Shown here in pieces: positions 1 through 7,975 of a DNA stretch of 20,711 nucleotides. Numbering within the stretch: position 1 is the stretch's first letter; each line of letters starts with the position of its first letter. The notes beneath the pieces were generated by a model, which was not told where the DNA came from, did no database searches, and worked only from the letters and a program-made list of their open reading frames with translations. The position numbers and the translations under genes are program-made. Source of the stretch: Myxococcales bacterium (lineage in GTDB: Bacteria; Myxococcota; Polyangia; Polyangiales; Polyangiaceae); the NCBI GenBank assembly GCA_020430865.1, contig JAGQIY010000161.1:1-20711 (forward strand), given 5' to 3'.

Positions 1-111
1 ACGCAGGACGATGGGCGCCAGGGCGTGAGCCTGCCCGGCGCGCGGCAACACCACGCAGACGCCGAACAGCAGGACCACGAGAGTCCATCGTCCAGAGCCG
101 CTGCGCTTCAC
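1..111 (-). CDS. HupE/UreJ-like membrane protein, N-terminus only (partial)
   Basis: A GTG at 111-109 overlaps the TGA of the upstream PPIase gene (GTGA overlap) and opens a frame that runs off the window edge. The 37 visible residues form a classical signal peptide: a KRSGSGRW basic region, a hydrophobic VVLLFGVCVVLP core and an A-x-A-like end (GQAHA). They are followed by LAPIVLR. A signal peptide followed by 'HAL.P..L' is typical of the N-terminus of HupE/UreJ-like proteins, which often follow a PPIase gene in delta-proteobacterial genomes (from memory). Only the leader is visible, so the family call is an inference from the motif and the neighbour. It is too short for a routine ORF scan. 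Confidence 0.5.
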   Translation of the reverse strand, partial: MKRSGSGRWTLVVLLFGVCVVLPRAGQAHALAPIVLR

Positions 112-1013
112 GGCTCTACCTGCCACGGATTCCCTTCCACGCGGATCCGGTAGCGCGCTGCAGCCTTGCGCACGAAGGCATCGCGCCGCGCCTGCCGCTG
201 GTGCTCCAGCACCTCGGCTTCCAGCTCGCGTCGAGCCTCGTCGAAGCGCTGTGCGCGTGCTGGGTGCCGCGCCGTGATCCAGATCCAGTGCTTGCCAAAA
301 CGCGAATCGAATGGCCCCAGCCACTGGTCCTTGACGTCTGCCTGACGGCTCCGCTCGAACAATGCCTTGGCCATCGCCCCGCCGAAGCGCGCCGCGACCT
401 GCTGCTCGGATTTGGCCTTGAAGCGGTTACCATCGAGGAACGCGTCTCCCAGCTGCCGCTGGGCGACGGGAGTCGCTGCGCCTGGCCGGGGCACCTCACC
501 CCCGGCCCCTGCAACCACGGCGGCTGCAGGGAGCTCTGCAGAGACGGCTCTGGCGCGCTCTTCGAGATCGGGTCCAGCCCGTACGAACACCTGCACGAAG
601 TCGAGGCGCTCGGGGACTCGATAGCGCTCCGGGTGTGCCGCCAGCTCGGCTCGCAGGTCCGCGTCATCAGGACTGGGCGCTGCATCCCCTTCTGCTTCCG
701 CGAGGTATTCGAGACTCTGGATCAGTCGGCGCTTGACCACCGGATCCGTCTCGTGGATCCCGAGCGCGATCGCCTCGCGCTTCAACACCTCGTCGCGCAG
801 GTAATCGTTGACCAGACGCGCGCGCTCCGCGTCGCTCGGGGGACGCTTGGCCTTGAGCGTGAACTGCCTGGTGAGCGAGGCGAGCTCCTCCTCCCCGACC
901 TCGATGGAGCGCTCGTCAGCGGGCTTCGGGGTGAGGACGATCAACAGCGCGGCGAGCCAGGCGAAATGCACCAGGGGCTCGCGGAGCAAGCGACCTAGCC
1001 GCGAAGGAGCCAC
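108..1013 (-). CDS. Peptidylprolyl isomerase (parvulin/PpiC type), membrane-anchored
   Basis: A 301-residue protein, probably a periplasmic prolyl isomerase or chaperone anchored in the inner membrane. Residues 13-28 (PLVHFAWLAALLIVLT) form one hydrophobic N-terminal segment. Residues 35-105 are a helical, charged N-domain (SLTRQF..K...P...ERARL..DYLRDEVLKREA) as in SurA/PpiD-like PPIases. The C-terminal half carries the PpiC-like pattern: RYRVPERLDFVQVFV, QLGDAFLDG, a GP-type WLGPFDSRFGKHWIWI strand and a terminal coiled region. The start is GTG (1013-1011), directly after the TGA of the DUF3604 gene, so the two are almost certainly co-transcribed. The isomerase core is divergent and activity is not certain. 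The usual companions are DUF3604 and HupE/UreJ proteins, as here. Confidence 0.8.
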   Translation of the reverse strand: MAPSRLGRLLREPLVHFAWLAALLIVLTPKPADERSIEVGEEELASLTRQFTLKAKRPPSDAERARLVNDYLRDEVLKREAIALGIHETDPVVKRRLIQSLEYLAEAEGDAAPSPDDADLRAELAAHPERYRVPERLDFVQVFVRAGPDLEERARAVSAELPAAAVVAGAGGEVPRPGAATPVAQRQLGDAFLDGNRFKAKSEQQVAARFGGAMAKALFERSRQADVKDQWLGPFDSRFGKHWIWITARHPARAQRFDEARRELEAEVLEHQRQARRDAFVRKAAARYRIRVEGNPWQVEP

Positions 1014-3065
1014 TCAGCCTGCTCCTGGCTCGTACCAGATCGGGCTCGTCCAGGCGCGCTCCTGGATCTGCTTGGTGACGCTTGGATCCGAGCAGGCCTC
1101 AGGCCGCTCGGCCTCCGGTAGACCCAGACATTGCAGCCAGCTCCAGCGACAGGTCGGGTTCTGCAGCGCGCGGACGTAGTAGAAGGCGCGCAAGCTCGGG
1201 TCGAAGTCTGGATCTACCCACGTCGAGCACAGGTTGCTGTCGCCCGCTCCGCCAGCCTCGCAGCTGTCGAGGTCGAGGCTGCCGCGCCCCGCCTGCCCGG
1301 CCACGTCGTACACGGCGACGTGGGATTTTCCGGCGGCGTCCACCCAGCCCTTCACGATCTGCACGCGCTCGAGGGGAGCGGCGCTGGGATCCGGGTCGGC
1401 GTCGACGCTCACGATGAAGCTGGGTGCGTTGCCCTGGGGATTCATGCTCCGCTCGAGGCTCCCGCCCATGGGCACCCCCTGAGCATCCGCCGTGGCGATC
1501 CAGTCGGCCTTACCACACGCCGCCATGTCGAGACCGAAGCCACCGAAGAAGCGCGGCGTGATGCGGGGACCGCTGGTACCGAAGGTCTCGCGACGGGCGA
1601 GGGCCTCGAAGATCGCGCTGCGACTGTTCTCCGTGGACCACACGCCGACCAGACCACCGGGGGTGGAGATCACGCCGCTCGGAGGCTGTGTGATCACCTG
1701 CAGTCGATCCTCGAGCTGCGTCTCCCCGCCCGTGTGCCCCAGGAACTGCTCCTCGTCCACGGCGCCTGGCGCTCCAAGGTGGGTGTCGGTGCTGGCGATG
1801 ATGCCCAGCTGCAAGGGATTGGTACCGAGACGCTGCTCCTCCGAGAGGCCGGTCAGCAGCGCGCCGCGCACGAAGTCATAGCGAGAAACGCAGCCACCGT
1901 TGATCATGCCGAGCGCGCCTGTCTTGTCCCCGCAGTCCATTCCCTCGCGGAACTGCTCGAACTGGCACTGGTCGTCCAGCTCGCCGTAGACCGAGCTCTG
2001 GGCGTAGCTGCACTCGCTCGAGCCCTTGTGCTGGAAGATCTCCACCAGTGGCTCCATGGCGCCGCGAAGCTTGGCCTGGGCGCGCTCCTGCTCGATCCCG
2101 TTCGTCCCTGGGTACTCCGGGATGAACATCTTGCCGTTGCTGAGGTTCGAGTTGTGAGGGATCGCCAGCACCTCGCAGCCATCGATGGCGCGACGGCACT
2201 CGCAGTCGAGGCGCGCCCACAGCTCGACGGCTGTGGGGGTCTCCATGTACGTCACCGGGTAGTCCAGCACGCGATCGTTCTTGAAGATCACGTTGCGGTG
2301 CAGGTTGCTCACGCCCGTCGCGCCAGTCCACTCGTAGCCAATCAGCGCGGTGAAGGAGCAACTCGAGGTCTTGTCGTAGGCTTCCTCGGCCGCGTCGATC
2401 AGCGTTCGCCAGCCGTCTCGGGCGAGCTGCTCGCAGCCTTTGCGGTCGTCACCACACACGTCCTTGCGCCGGGTGGGCGCCGGGGAGCTGAGGGGAATTG
2501 CGATGTTCTGGACGGCAGCGGGACCACCCACGCGATAGTCCTGACAGAACTGGGTGTCATAGCCCGGCTCTCCGGGCGTGATGCACGCCAGCACTTCCCC
2601 GAGGAACTCGGCGTGGTCGGTCACCGCCACGAAGTCCAAGGGTCGCTTGAGTTGCAGGGTCTGAGTCCCCTCGCCGTTCGAGTCCAGCGGTGCGACCCGG
2701 ATCGGGTCCCCCTTGGCGAAGCGATAGGCTTCCCGTGGTCCGACGCGGGTCTGGTCCGCGTAGGCATCGAAGCTCAGGCGAGTGTGGACGTGCAGGTCGC
2801 CGAAGTAGGCGCTGCGAAGCGGATCGTGATCCGCGCATGGCTCGCGGTCTTCGACGTAGGACGAAGGCTTCCGCTCGGGCAGCTCGCAGACGTAGGCGGC
2901 CCCCGCGGCGCCTCCCGCTCCACCGCTGCCTTGGGTAACGTCCGCGTTGCTGCCGCACGCGGTCGGGCCGAGCGCGATCGAGGCCGCGGTGATCCCCAGC
3001 GCAACCCAGGACGCGACGGCTCGTCGGCTCGAGCCTGATCCTACTCCTCTCATCGAGCGTCTCAT
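1014..3065 (-). CDS. DUF3604 (PHP-like metal-dependent) lipoprotein
   Basis: A 683-residue exported protein of the DUF3604 family, which resembles PHP-type metal-dependent phosphoesterases; the substrate is unknown. Metal-site-like motifs are visible: YFGDLHVHTRLS (His92 and His94), AVTDHAEF (149-151), IPHNSN (304-307), IFQHKGSSE (343-351) and ASTDTHLGAPG (424-434). The N-terminus has a twin-arginine-like SRRAV and a hydrophobic stretch ending in GPTAC, so Cys37 is a probable lipidation site. A Gly/Ala-rich linker (43-57) follows, as is usual in myxobacterial lipoproteins. The frame opens further upstream, to 3323, but that part overlaps the divergent dehydrogenase gene and reads as non-coding. 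I chose ATG 3065; ATG 3053 is equally possible. It is the first gene of a DUF3604-PPIase-HupE/UreJ-like operon. Confidence 0.88.
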   Translation of the reverse strand: MRRSMRGVGSGSSRRAVASWVALGITAASIALGPTACGSNADVTQGSGGAGGAAGAAYVCELPERKPSSYVEDREPCADHDPLRSAYFGDLHVHTRLSFDAYADQTRVGPREAYRFAKGDPIRVAPLDSNGEGTQTLQLKRPLDFVAVTDHAEFLGEVLACITPGEPGYDTQFCQDYRVGGPAAVQNIAIPLSSPAPTRRKDVCGDDRKGCEQLARDGWRTLIDAAEEAYDKTSSCSFTALIGYEWTGATGVSNLHRNVIFKNDRVLDYPVTYMETPTAVELWARLDCECRRAIDGCEVLAIPHNSNLSNGKMFIPEYPGTNGIEQERAQAKLRGAMEPLVEIFQHKGSSECSYAQSSVYGELDDQCQFEQFREGMDCGDKTGALGMINGGCVSRYDFVRGALLTGLSEEQRLGTNPLQLGIIASTDTHLGAPGAVDEEQFLGHTGGETQLEDRLQVITQPPSGVISTPGGLVGVWSTENSRSAIFEALARRETFGTSGPRITPRFFGGFGLDMAACGKADWIATADAQGVPMGGSLERSMNPQGNAPSFIVSVDADPDPSAAPLERVQIVKGWVDAAGKSHVAVYDVAGQAGRGSLDLDSCEAGGAGDSNLCSTWVDPDFDPSLRAFYYVRALQNPTCRWSWLQCLGLPEAERPEACSDPSVTKQIQERAWTSPIWYEPGAG

Positions 3066-3109
3066 CGAACGTGACCGGATCAGCGCGCGGGGCGCGTTGA
3101 CGTGTCGAC

Positions 3110-3123
3110 TGTAACACGCTCCA
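3110..3123. promoter_or_regulatory. Imperfect KstR-like operator (half-degenerate)
   Basis: TGTAACACGCTCCA differs from TNNAACNNGTTNNA at one fixed position (GCT for GTT). It lies in the short divergent region between the DUF3604 gene and the alcohol dehydrogenase, 48 bp centre to centre from the perfect site at 3158. If real it could be a second, weaker half of a tandem operator. Chance similarity cannot be excluded. Confidence 0.3.
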
Positions 3124-3146
3124 CTCGGCTCATGACCTGGCGTCGC

Positions 3147-4151
3147 ATGCGCATGCTTGAAACGGGTTTCACCCGCGACCTCGAGCTCCTCGAGGCGCCG
3201 CTCCCGGAGCCCAAGTCGGGCCAGGTGCTCGTCGAGGTGGAGGCTTGCGGGGTTTGCTACCGCGACACCATCGATCGCAGCGGGCGCTTCGCCTTCATCC
3301 AGCTGCCCGTCACCCCCGGACACGAGGCGGTGGGACGGGTCGTCGCCGTGGGCAGCGACGTCTCACGCTGGAAGGTCGGTGATCGCGTGGCGAGCATGCA
3401 CCGAGACAGCTGCGGCAGCTGTCCGAGCTGCCAGTCCGGGGACACCTCACTCTGTCCCTACGCCGCCAGCGTCCTGGGGTTGCTGGTGGACGGCGGATAC
3501 TCGAGCCACCTCCTGGCGCCGGAGCGCTGCTTCTACGCGATGCCCGAAGAAATCCCGGCGGCAATGGCGGCGATCCTCCACTGCACCTACGGTACGGCCT
3601 ACCGCGGACTGGTGCGCTGGGGCCAGCTCCAGAGCGGCCAGCGCGCGCTGATCACCGGCGCAAACGGCGGAGTCGGCGCCGCTGCAATCCAGATCGCCAA
3701 GCGTCTCGGCGCGAGCGTCGTGGCCGTCGTGCGGACGGAGGAGCACATCGCCTACTGCACGGAGCTGGGCGCGGACGACGTGCTCGTGAGCCCAGGGGGG
3801 GACTTCCATCGCCAGCTGGGGCAGCGCGTCGACGTCGCGCTCGACTGCGTCGGCGAGCCGACGTTCAACGCCGCGTTGCGCAGCCTGAGCGTCGGCGGAC
3901 GCCTGGTGAGCATCGGCAACGTCGTCGGCAAGCGGGCGGAGCTGAACCTCGGCTACATCATCACCACTGGCCTGAGCATTCATGGCTCCAGCGGCGCGAC
4001 CCCGAGCGACATGCTCGCCCTGCTGAAGCTCCACGCGAAGCAACCCCTGTCAGCAGTGATCCACGAGGAACGGCCCCTCGCCGACGCGGACGCCGCTCAG
4101 CGTCGGTTGCTCGAGGGCAACCTGCACGGCCGCATCGTGCTGCGCCCTTGA
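3147..4151 (+). CDS. Zinc-dependent medium-chain alcohol dehydrogenase
   Basis: A medium-chain NAD(P)-dependent dehydrogenase of 334 residues from ATG 3147. Visible elements are the catalytic-zinc region EACGVCYRDTID and PGHEAVGRV, the four-cysteine structural zinc loop (DSCGSCPSCQSGDTSLC), a third catalytic ligand region HCTYGTAYRG, and the Rossmann motif GANGGVGAAAIQIAK. It ends in the usual SSGATPSDM...GRIVLRP tail. The frame is open from GTG 3102, with ATGs at 3132, 3147 and 3153. I chose 3147 because MRMLETG aligns with the normal family N-terminus; no strong ribosome site decides it. A KstR-type palindrome at 3158-3171 overlaps the first codons, which ties the gene to the steroid regulon. 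The substrate is unknown: it could oxidise a steroid or side-chain alcohol, or be an acryloyl-CoA-reductase-like enzyme. Confidence 0.9.
   Translation: MRMLETGFTRDLELLEAPLPEPKSGQVLVEVEACGVCYRDTIDRSGRFAFIQLPVTPGHEAVGRVVAVGSDVSRWKVGDRVASMHRDSCGSCPSCQSGDTSLCPYAASVLGLLVDGGYSSHLLAPERCFYAMPEEIPAAMAAILHCTYGTAYRGLVRWGQLQSGQRALITGANGGVGAAAIQIAKRLGASVVAVVRTEEHIAYCTELGADDVLVSPGGDFHRQLGQRVDVALDCVGEPTFNAALRSLSVGGRLVSIGNVVGKRAELNLGYIITTGLSIHGSSGATPSDMLALLKLHAKQPLSAVIHEERPLADADAAQRRLLEGNLHGRIVLRP
3158..3171. promoter_or_regulatory. KstR-type operator TGAAACGGGTTTCA
   Basis: A perfect 6-2-6 palindrome (TGAAAC-GG-GTTTCA) fitting the KstR operator TNNAACNNGTTNNA. It overlaps codons 4-9 of the alcohol dehydrogenase if that starts at 3147. 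Binding here would block initiation or elongation; alternatively the true start is further downstream. Confidence 0.65.
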
Positions 4152-4171
4152 GCTTGCTTCATCGACCAGCC

Positions 4172-4185
4172 TAGAACGCGTTTCA
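4172..4185. promoter_or_regulatory. KstR-type operator TAGAACGCGTTTCA
   Basis: Fits TRRAACNNGTTYYA at every fixed position. It lies 21 bp after the stop codon of the alcohol dehydrogenase and about 260 bp before the second site of the same intergenic region. What it controls is unclear: it may serve a distal promoter for the fadE26 operon or DNA looping between the two sites. Confidence 0.6.
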
Positions 4186-4434
4186 AGGGCGCTCCCGGTT
4201 CGGACCCCGCGAGTGCCTCCGGCGGCTGGGGGCGAGGCGCACCGGGCGCGCTTGCTGGGGGGCGACGCAGTGCGCCGCGGCTCGGTCCGGGACCGGGCTT
4301 TTCGCAGTAAATGCCGACTCCAGCGCCGCGCTACGCGCGAAATAACGACGCTCTGCGCAAGGCCGCAGGGGGTGGCGCCGAAAGCAATGCGCAAAGCGTG
4401 TTTCGGCTGCTTGTCGCCGCGGTGTCCTTCGGTG

Positions 4435-4448
4435 TAGAACACGTTCTA
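4435..4448. promoter_or_regulatory. KstR-type operator TAGAACACGTTCTA
   Basis: A perfect TAGAAC-N2-GTTCTA palindrome, 44 bp upstream of the fadE26-like start codon. It is the closest of the six to the mycobacterial KstR operator as I remember it. The position suits a repressor overlapping the promoter of the 4493-10352 gene group. Confidence 0.75.
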
Positions 4449-4492
4449 CTGAGCGGGCGGATGCGCGCCCCTCACCCCTTCCGGGAGGCAGC

Positions 4493-5668
4493 ATGTATCT
4501 CGACTACACGCCCGAACAGAAGCAGCTGCGCGACCAGTTGCGCGGCTACTTCGGGCGGCTGATGACCCCAGAGCTGCAAGAAGAGGTAGCCCTGACCGAG
4601 AGCGGCGGTCCGCTCTACCGAGCAGCGCTCAAGCAGATGGGCGCCGACGGCTGGCTTGGCATCGGTTGGCCCACGGAGTACGGCGGACAGGGCCGTCCGG
4701 CCATCGAGCAGTTCATCTTCTTCGATGAGGTCCAGCGCGCCGGCTTCCCCATCCCGCTGCTCACCCTGAATACCGTCGGGCCGACGCTGATGAAGTACGG
4801 CACCGACGCTCAGCGGCAGGCGCTCTTGCCGCGTATCCTCCAGGGGGATCTCCACTTCTCCATCGGCTACACGGAGCCCCAGGCAGGCACCGACCTCGCG
4901 GCCCTGAAGACCAGCGCCCAGCGCGAAGGCGATCACTACGTGGTCAACGGTCAGAAGGTGTTCACCAGTCTCGCCGACCACGCAGACTACATCTGGCTCG
5001 CCGTGCGCACCGACCCCGATGCCGCACGGCACAAGGGCATCTCGATCCTGATGGTCGACACGAAGCTGCCTGGAGTGAGCATCACGCCGACGCGCACCCT
5101 GGGCGACAACCGCGTCTTCACGACCTTCTACGAGAACGTGAAGGTCCCGGCGGACATGCTGGTCGGCGTCGAGAACGGTGGCTGGCGCATGATCACCAAC
5201 CAGCTGAACCACGAGCGAGTGGCGCTGTTCACCGCGGGTATCGTCGAGCGCTTCCTGGTCGAAGTCACCGAGTGGGCCAAGGCGACCAGGGCCCCGGAGG
5301 GCGGTCGCGTGATCGACCGCGGCTGGGTGCAGGTGAACCTCGCGAAGGTCAAGGCAGGTACCGACGTGCTCAGGCTGTTCAACTGGCGGCAGGCCTGGAA
5401 CATCGAGCGCGGGGAGCTTCCGCCCCACGAAGCCTCCGCGGTGAAGATCTACGGCTCCGAGTATTACCTCTGGGCAGCGCGTTACCTCATGGAAATAATG
5501 GGAGAGTCAGCGACGCTCCAGCACGGCTCTGTCGGGGCGGCGCTCCAGGGACGCCTGGAGCGCTACTACCGCGCCAGCCTGGTGCTGACGTTTGGCGGCG
5601 GCACCAACGAGATTCAACGCGACATCATCGCCATGGCGGGCCTCGGCATGCCCAGGCAGGAGCGCTGA
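4493..5668 (+). CDS. fadE26: Acyl-CoA dehydrogenase, FadE26/ChsE4-like (steroid side chain)
   Basis: A 391-residue FAD-dependent acyl-CoA dehydrogenase. FadE26/ChsE4 pairs with FadE27/ChsE5 to form a heterotetramer that introduces the alpha-beta double bond into the C8 cholesterol side-chain CoA ester. Visible motifs are GWPTEYGGQGR (58-68), FSIGYTEPQAGTDLA (122-136, FAD/substrate contact), VVNGQKVFTS, TNQLNHERVAL (235-245) and FGGGTNEIQRDII near the C-terminus. Glu241 in NHERV sits where the catalytic base of ChsE4-type subunits is placed. Much of the chain tracks remembered FadE26 (LRGYF..LMTPE, WVQ.NLA.V.A), though part of the middle (RHKGISILMVDTK) is also FadE29-like. A strong ribosome site, GGGAGG, precedes ATG 4493. 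It opens a gene group behind a KstR-type operator and is followed by its partner after one base. Confidence 0.88.
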   Translation: MYLDYTPEQKQLRDQLRGYFGRLMTPELQEEVALTESGGPLYRAALKQMGADGWLGIGWPTEYGGQGRPAIEQFIFFDEVQRAGFPIPLLTLNTVGPTLMKYGTDAQRQALLPRILQGDLHFSIGYTEPQAGTDLAALKTSAQREGDHYVVNGQKVFTSLADHADYIWLAVRTDPDAARHKGISILMVDTKLPGVSITPTRTLGDNRVFTTFYENVKVPADMLVGVENGGWRMITNQLNHERVALFTAGIVERFLVEVTEWAKATRAPEGGRVIDRGWVQVNLAKVKAGTDVLRLFNWRQAWNIERGELPPHEASAVKIYGSEYYLWAARYLMEIMGESATLQHGSVGAALQGRLERYYRASLVLTFGGGTNEIQRDIIAMAGLGMPRQER

Positions 5669-5669
5669 G

Positions 5670-6752
5670 ATGGACTTTGCCTTCACCGAAGACCAGAAGG
5701 GCTTGATCGGCCTGTGCCGCCAGATGTTCGGCGAGCTCTGCACTCCGGAGGCCATCGCGCGCCTGGAACGCGCGGAGCAGCCGGTCTTCCACCGCGAGCT
5801 GTGGTCCCGCATGGCGGAGAGCGAGCTCCTGGGCCTCAACTTGAAAGAGGACGTGGGTGGCCTCGGCCTCGGCATGGTCGAGGTGTGCCTGATCCACGAA
5901 CAGGCAGGCTGGGTCACCGCGCCGCTTCCCCTCACCCCCTGCTTGGCCATGGGCGCGCCTGCGGTGGATCGCTTCGGGGGGAATGAGCTGCGCCAGGCCG
6001 TGCTGCCTGGTGTGATCCGCGGGGAACACATCATCTGCGCCAGCCTCGACCGAATCGGCGCGAAGCAGACCTCGGACGGCTTCGTCCTCGAAGGACAGCT
6101 CGACTGCGTGGCGTATGCGCCGGTCGCTACCCACCTGGTGCTGCTCGCGGAGCATGGCGATCGGACCAGCGCGTTGTGTGTCGACCTCGCAGAGGTCGAC
6201 GTCCAGCGCCAGACGGCGAGCAACGAAGAGCCCTTGGGGAGGGTGCGCTTCAGCGGACAATCCGTGGCAGCCAGCGCAGTGCTCGGCGAACTCGGCAGCG
6301 GTCGAGACGTGGCGAGCTTCATGCGCGACCGCGGGCTGGTCGCGCAGTCGGCGTCGATCCTGGGCATGGCCGCCCGCGCCCTGCGACTCACCGCGAAGTA
6401 CGCGACCGAGCGCCGGCAGTTCGGACGCGCCATCGGGACGTTTCAAGCCGTGGGGCAGCGCGCTGCCGACGCCTTCGTCGACGTGGAAACAATCCGGGTC
6501 GCGTCGTGGCGCGCCGCCTGGCTGCTCGACGACGACCAACCCGCGACGGACGAGGTGTTGGTCGCGAGCTACTGGGCCAAGGAAGCGGGAGCCCGAGTCG
6601 TCAACGCGGCGCAGCATATCCACGGTGGCATTGGCTTCGACCGCGACTACCCGCTCTATCGCTACTTCCTCGGGGTGAAGACGCTGGAGCAACGCCTGGG
6701 CTCGGCCACGGGTTGCCTGAACGATCTCGCGCGGCGGCTCGCTGGTGAGTGA
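5670..6752 (+). CDS. fadE27: Acyl-CoA dehydrogenase, FadE27/ChsE5-like partner subunit
   Basis: A 360-residue acyl-CoA dehydrogenase that starts one base after the fadE26 stop (TGAGATG), so the two are translationally coupled. Short adjacent pairs like this are known to form alpha2-beta2 complexes (ChsE4-ChsE5, ChsE1-ChsE2, ChsE3) acting on steroid side-chain CoA esters. The middle beta domain is shortened, and the usual Y.EP.AGSD loop is replaced by a degenerate ICASLDRIG. The C-terminal FAD-binding helices are intact: YATERRQFGRAIGTFQAV and IHGGIGFDRDYPLYRY. This subunit therefore probably supplies flavin-binding surface while FadE26 supplies the catalytic glutamate, as in ChsE4-ChsE5. I cannot fully exclude a FadE28-type assignment. 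Confidence 0.85.
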   Translation: MDFAFTEDQKGLIGLCRQMFGELCTPEAIARLERAEQPVFHRELWSRMAESELLGLNLKEDVGGLGLGMVEVCLIHEQAGWVTAPLPLTPCLAMGAPAVDRFGGNELRQAVLPGVIRGEHIICASLDRIGAKQTSDGFVLEGQLDCVAYAPVATHLVLLAEHGDRTSALCVDLAEVDVQRQTASNEEPLGRVRFSGQSVAASAVLGELGSGRDVASFMRDRGLVAQSASILGMAARALRLTAKYATERRQFGRAIGTFQAVGQRAADAFVDVETIRVASWRAAWLLDDDQPATDEVLVASYWAKEAGARVVNAAQHIHGGIGFDRDYPLYRYFLGVKTLEQRLGSATGCLNDLARRLAGE

Positions 6753-6763
6753 AACGAGTTCCA
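6750..6763. promoter_or_regulatory. KstR-type operator TGAAACGAGTTCCA at gene junction
   Basis: Fits TRRAACNNGTTYYA and overlaps the last codon of the fadE27-like gene, just ahead of the lipoprotein gene. It could mark an internal promoter giving separate control of the lipoprotein-FadL-lipoprotein-ferredoxin part. Confidence 0.55.
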
Positions 6764-6787
6764 GGAAAGGCACAATGGTGTAGCGTC

Positions 6788-7975
6788 GTGTTGGTGAGGA
6801 AGGGCAAGAGCAGGCGGTCGATCCACCTGAGCGGCGCGCTCCTGTGCTTCGCAACGTGCGCTGGTCTGGTCAGCGGCTGTGCCGAGGACACGATCCTGCC
6901 CGTCGACTTCGTGTGCGGTGACGGTCAGCTCGATGGCCCGGAGACGTGCGACAACGACAGCGAGGGCTGCGTCGACTGCCAGATCGCTCCTGGCTGGGAG
7001 TGCCCGGACAACGAGTGCCACTCGGTGTGCGGTGATGGCATCCAGGTCGGCGACGAGGAGTGTGACAGCGACGACCGCACGGCTTGTGATTCCGCGTGCA
7101 AGCAGGGCACGCGCACCACGGGCTGCGACATGACCGGCTACTGGATCACGCGTCAGACCGACTTCTCCATCGACAGGGTGCTGAACGGTCTGCAGACATC
7201 GACCAACTGGTACGCCTACAAGATCAGCCAGAGCGGCGACGCCTTCACCATCGATGAGAACCTCTTCTGCGGCATTCGCGTGAGCGGCAGCGTCGACGTG
7301 GTGTTGCCGGAGATCGGCGTGAAGGCGCTGATGTACCGCAATGCTCAGGACAGCACGAACACGGAACAGGGCGCGCGCCAGGGAGAGTCGGTGGACGAGG
7401 GCGGCGCCTGTCGCTTCTCCCTCGAGCGCTGGTACTTCCTGCGCGGCCTGGATTTCGACGCCAACCCGGCGTTCACCCCCGCGGACTTCTCCACCAACGC
7501 CGCGCTGAGTTCGCTGCGCGTGATGCCGACACCGGACATGCCAGACGGCGCGGCGGACACCGACGGCGACGGCCACCTGGGGATGCGCTGGGAGGTCTCT
7601 GGAAACGCCTCGGGAGTGCGCCACACCGTGATGCGCGACTGGAACGAGTACGGTCCAGACCCCGAGTTCCCCATCGCCGCCAACGAGATCGAGTTCACCT
7701 CCTACTCGCGCTTCGACAACGAAGAACGCATCTTCGAGACCGAAGGCTGTCCTCCCATCGGCTGTGGCGTGCTGGAGGCCCTCTCGGATCCATCCCAGAC
7801 GCACAAGGGGCGGGTGACCTTCCGCTACTTGGGTCAGAGCCTGGATGACCCGCGGGTGGCGGCGATCATCGGCTCGGCGCTGCACCAAGACGAAGCCGAA
7901 GATCTGGCGACCTGTGCCCGGGTGCGCGACGCCTTGCCCCACAAGGACTCGAAAGATCTGGGGGTGAGCAAGTGA
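6788..7975 (+). CDS. Cysteine-rich myxobacterial lipoprotein
   Basis: An exported lipoprotein of about 395 residues and unknown function. The N-terminus is basic (RKGKSRR), then hydrophobic (LSGALLCFATCAGL), and ends in the lipobox LVSGC (Cys31). Next come CGDG-type cysteine repeats (VCGDGQLDGPETCD and VCGDGIQVGDEECD), typical of Myxococcota surface proteins, and then a domain I do not recognise (about 130-395) with a DTDGDGH acidic loop. The frame is open from GTG 6749, which overlaps the fadE27 stop, but that start would put a 44-residue leader before the lipid cysteine and lie across the operator at 6750. I preferred GTG 6788; TTG 6791 and GTG 6794 are possible. It overlaps the FadL-like gene by four bases. 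Its place suggests a surface accessory to hydrophobic substrate uptake, which is inference only. Confidence 0.75.
   Translation: MLVRKGKSRRSIHLSGALLCFATCAGLVSGCAEDTILPVDFVCGDGQLDGPETCDNDSEGCVDCQIAPGWECPDNECHSVCGDGIQVGDEECDSDDRTACDSACKQGTRTTGCDMTGYWITRQTDFSIDRVLNGLQTSTNWYAYKISQSGDAFTIDENLFCGIRVSGSVDVVLPEIGVKALMYRNAQDSTNTEQGARQGESVDEGGACRFSLERWYFLRGLDFDANPAFTPADFSTNAALSSLRVMPTPDMPDGAADTDGDGHLGMRWEVSGNASGVRHTVMRDWNEYGPDPEFPIAANEIEFTSYSRFDNEERIFETEGCPPIGCGVLEALSDPSQTHKGRVTFRYLGQSLDDPRVAAIIGSALHQDEAEDLATCARVRDALPHKDSKDLGVSK

Larger units (their letters stand above)
4152..4492. other. 341-bp intergenic region bracketed by two operators
   Basis: There is no convincing gene: the frames here are Arg/Pro/Ala-rich and resemble no family. 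The region carries KstR-type palindromes near each end (4172-4185 and 4435-4448). A small inverted repeat, CGGTCCGGGACCG (4283-4295), is followed by GGCTTTT and could be a weak terminator for the dehydrogenase gene. The spacing leaves room for a leader transcript or small RNA between the sites, but nothing in the sequence proves one. Confidence 0.5.

Noticed and set aside
1131..3038. 635-residue plus-strand frame opposite the DUF3604 gene
   Set aside because: It is a GC-rich mirror frame without family motifs; the minus strand carries clear DUF3604 metal motifs and a lipoprotein leader.
4050..4442. 130-residue minus-strand frame in the 341-bp gap
   Set aside because: It overlaps the end of the dehydrogenase, is Arg/Ser-rich and has no family pattern or ribosome site.
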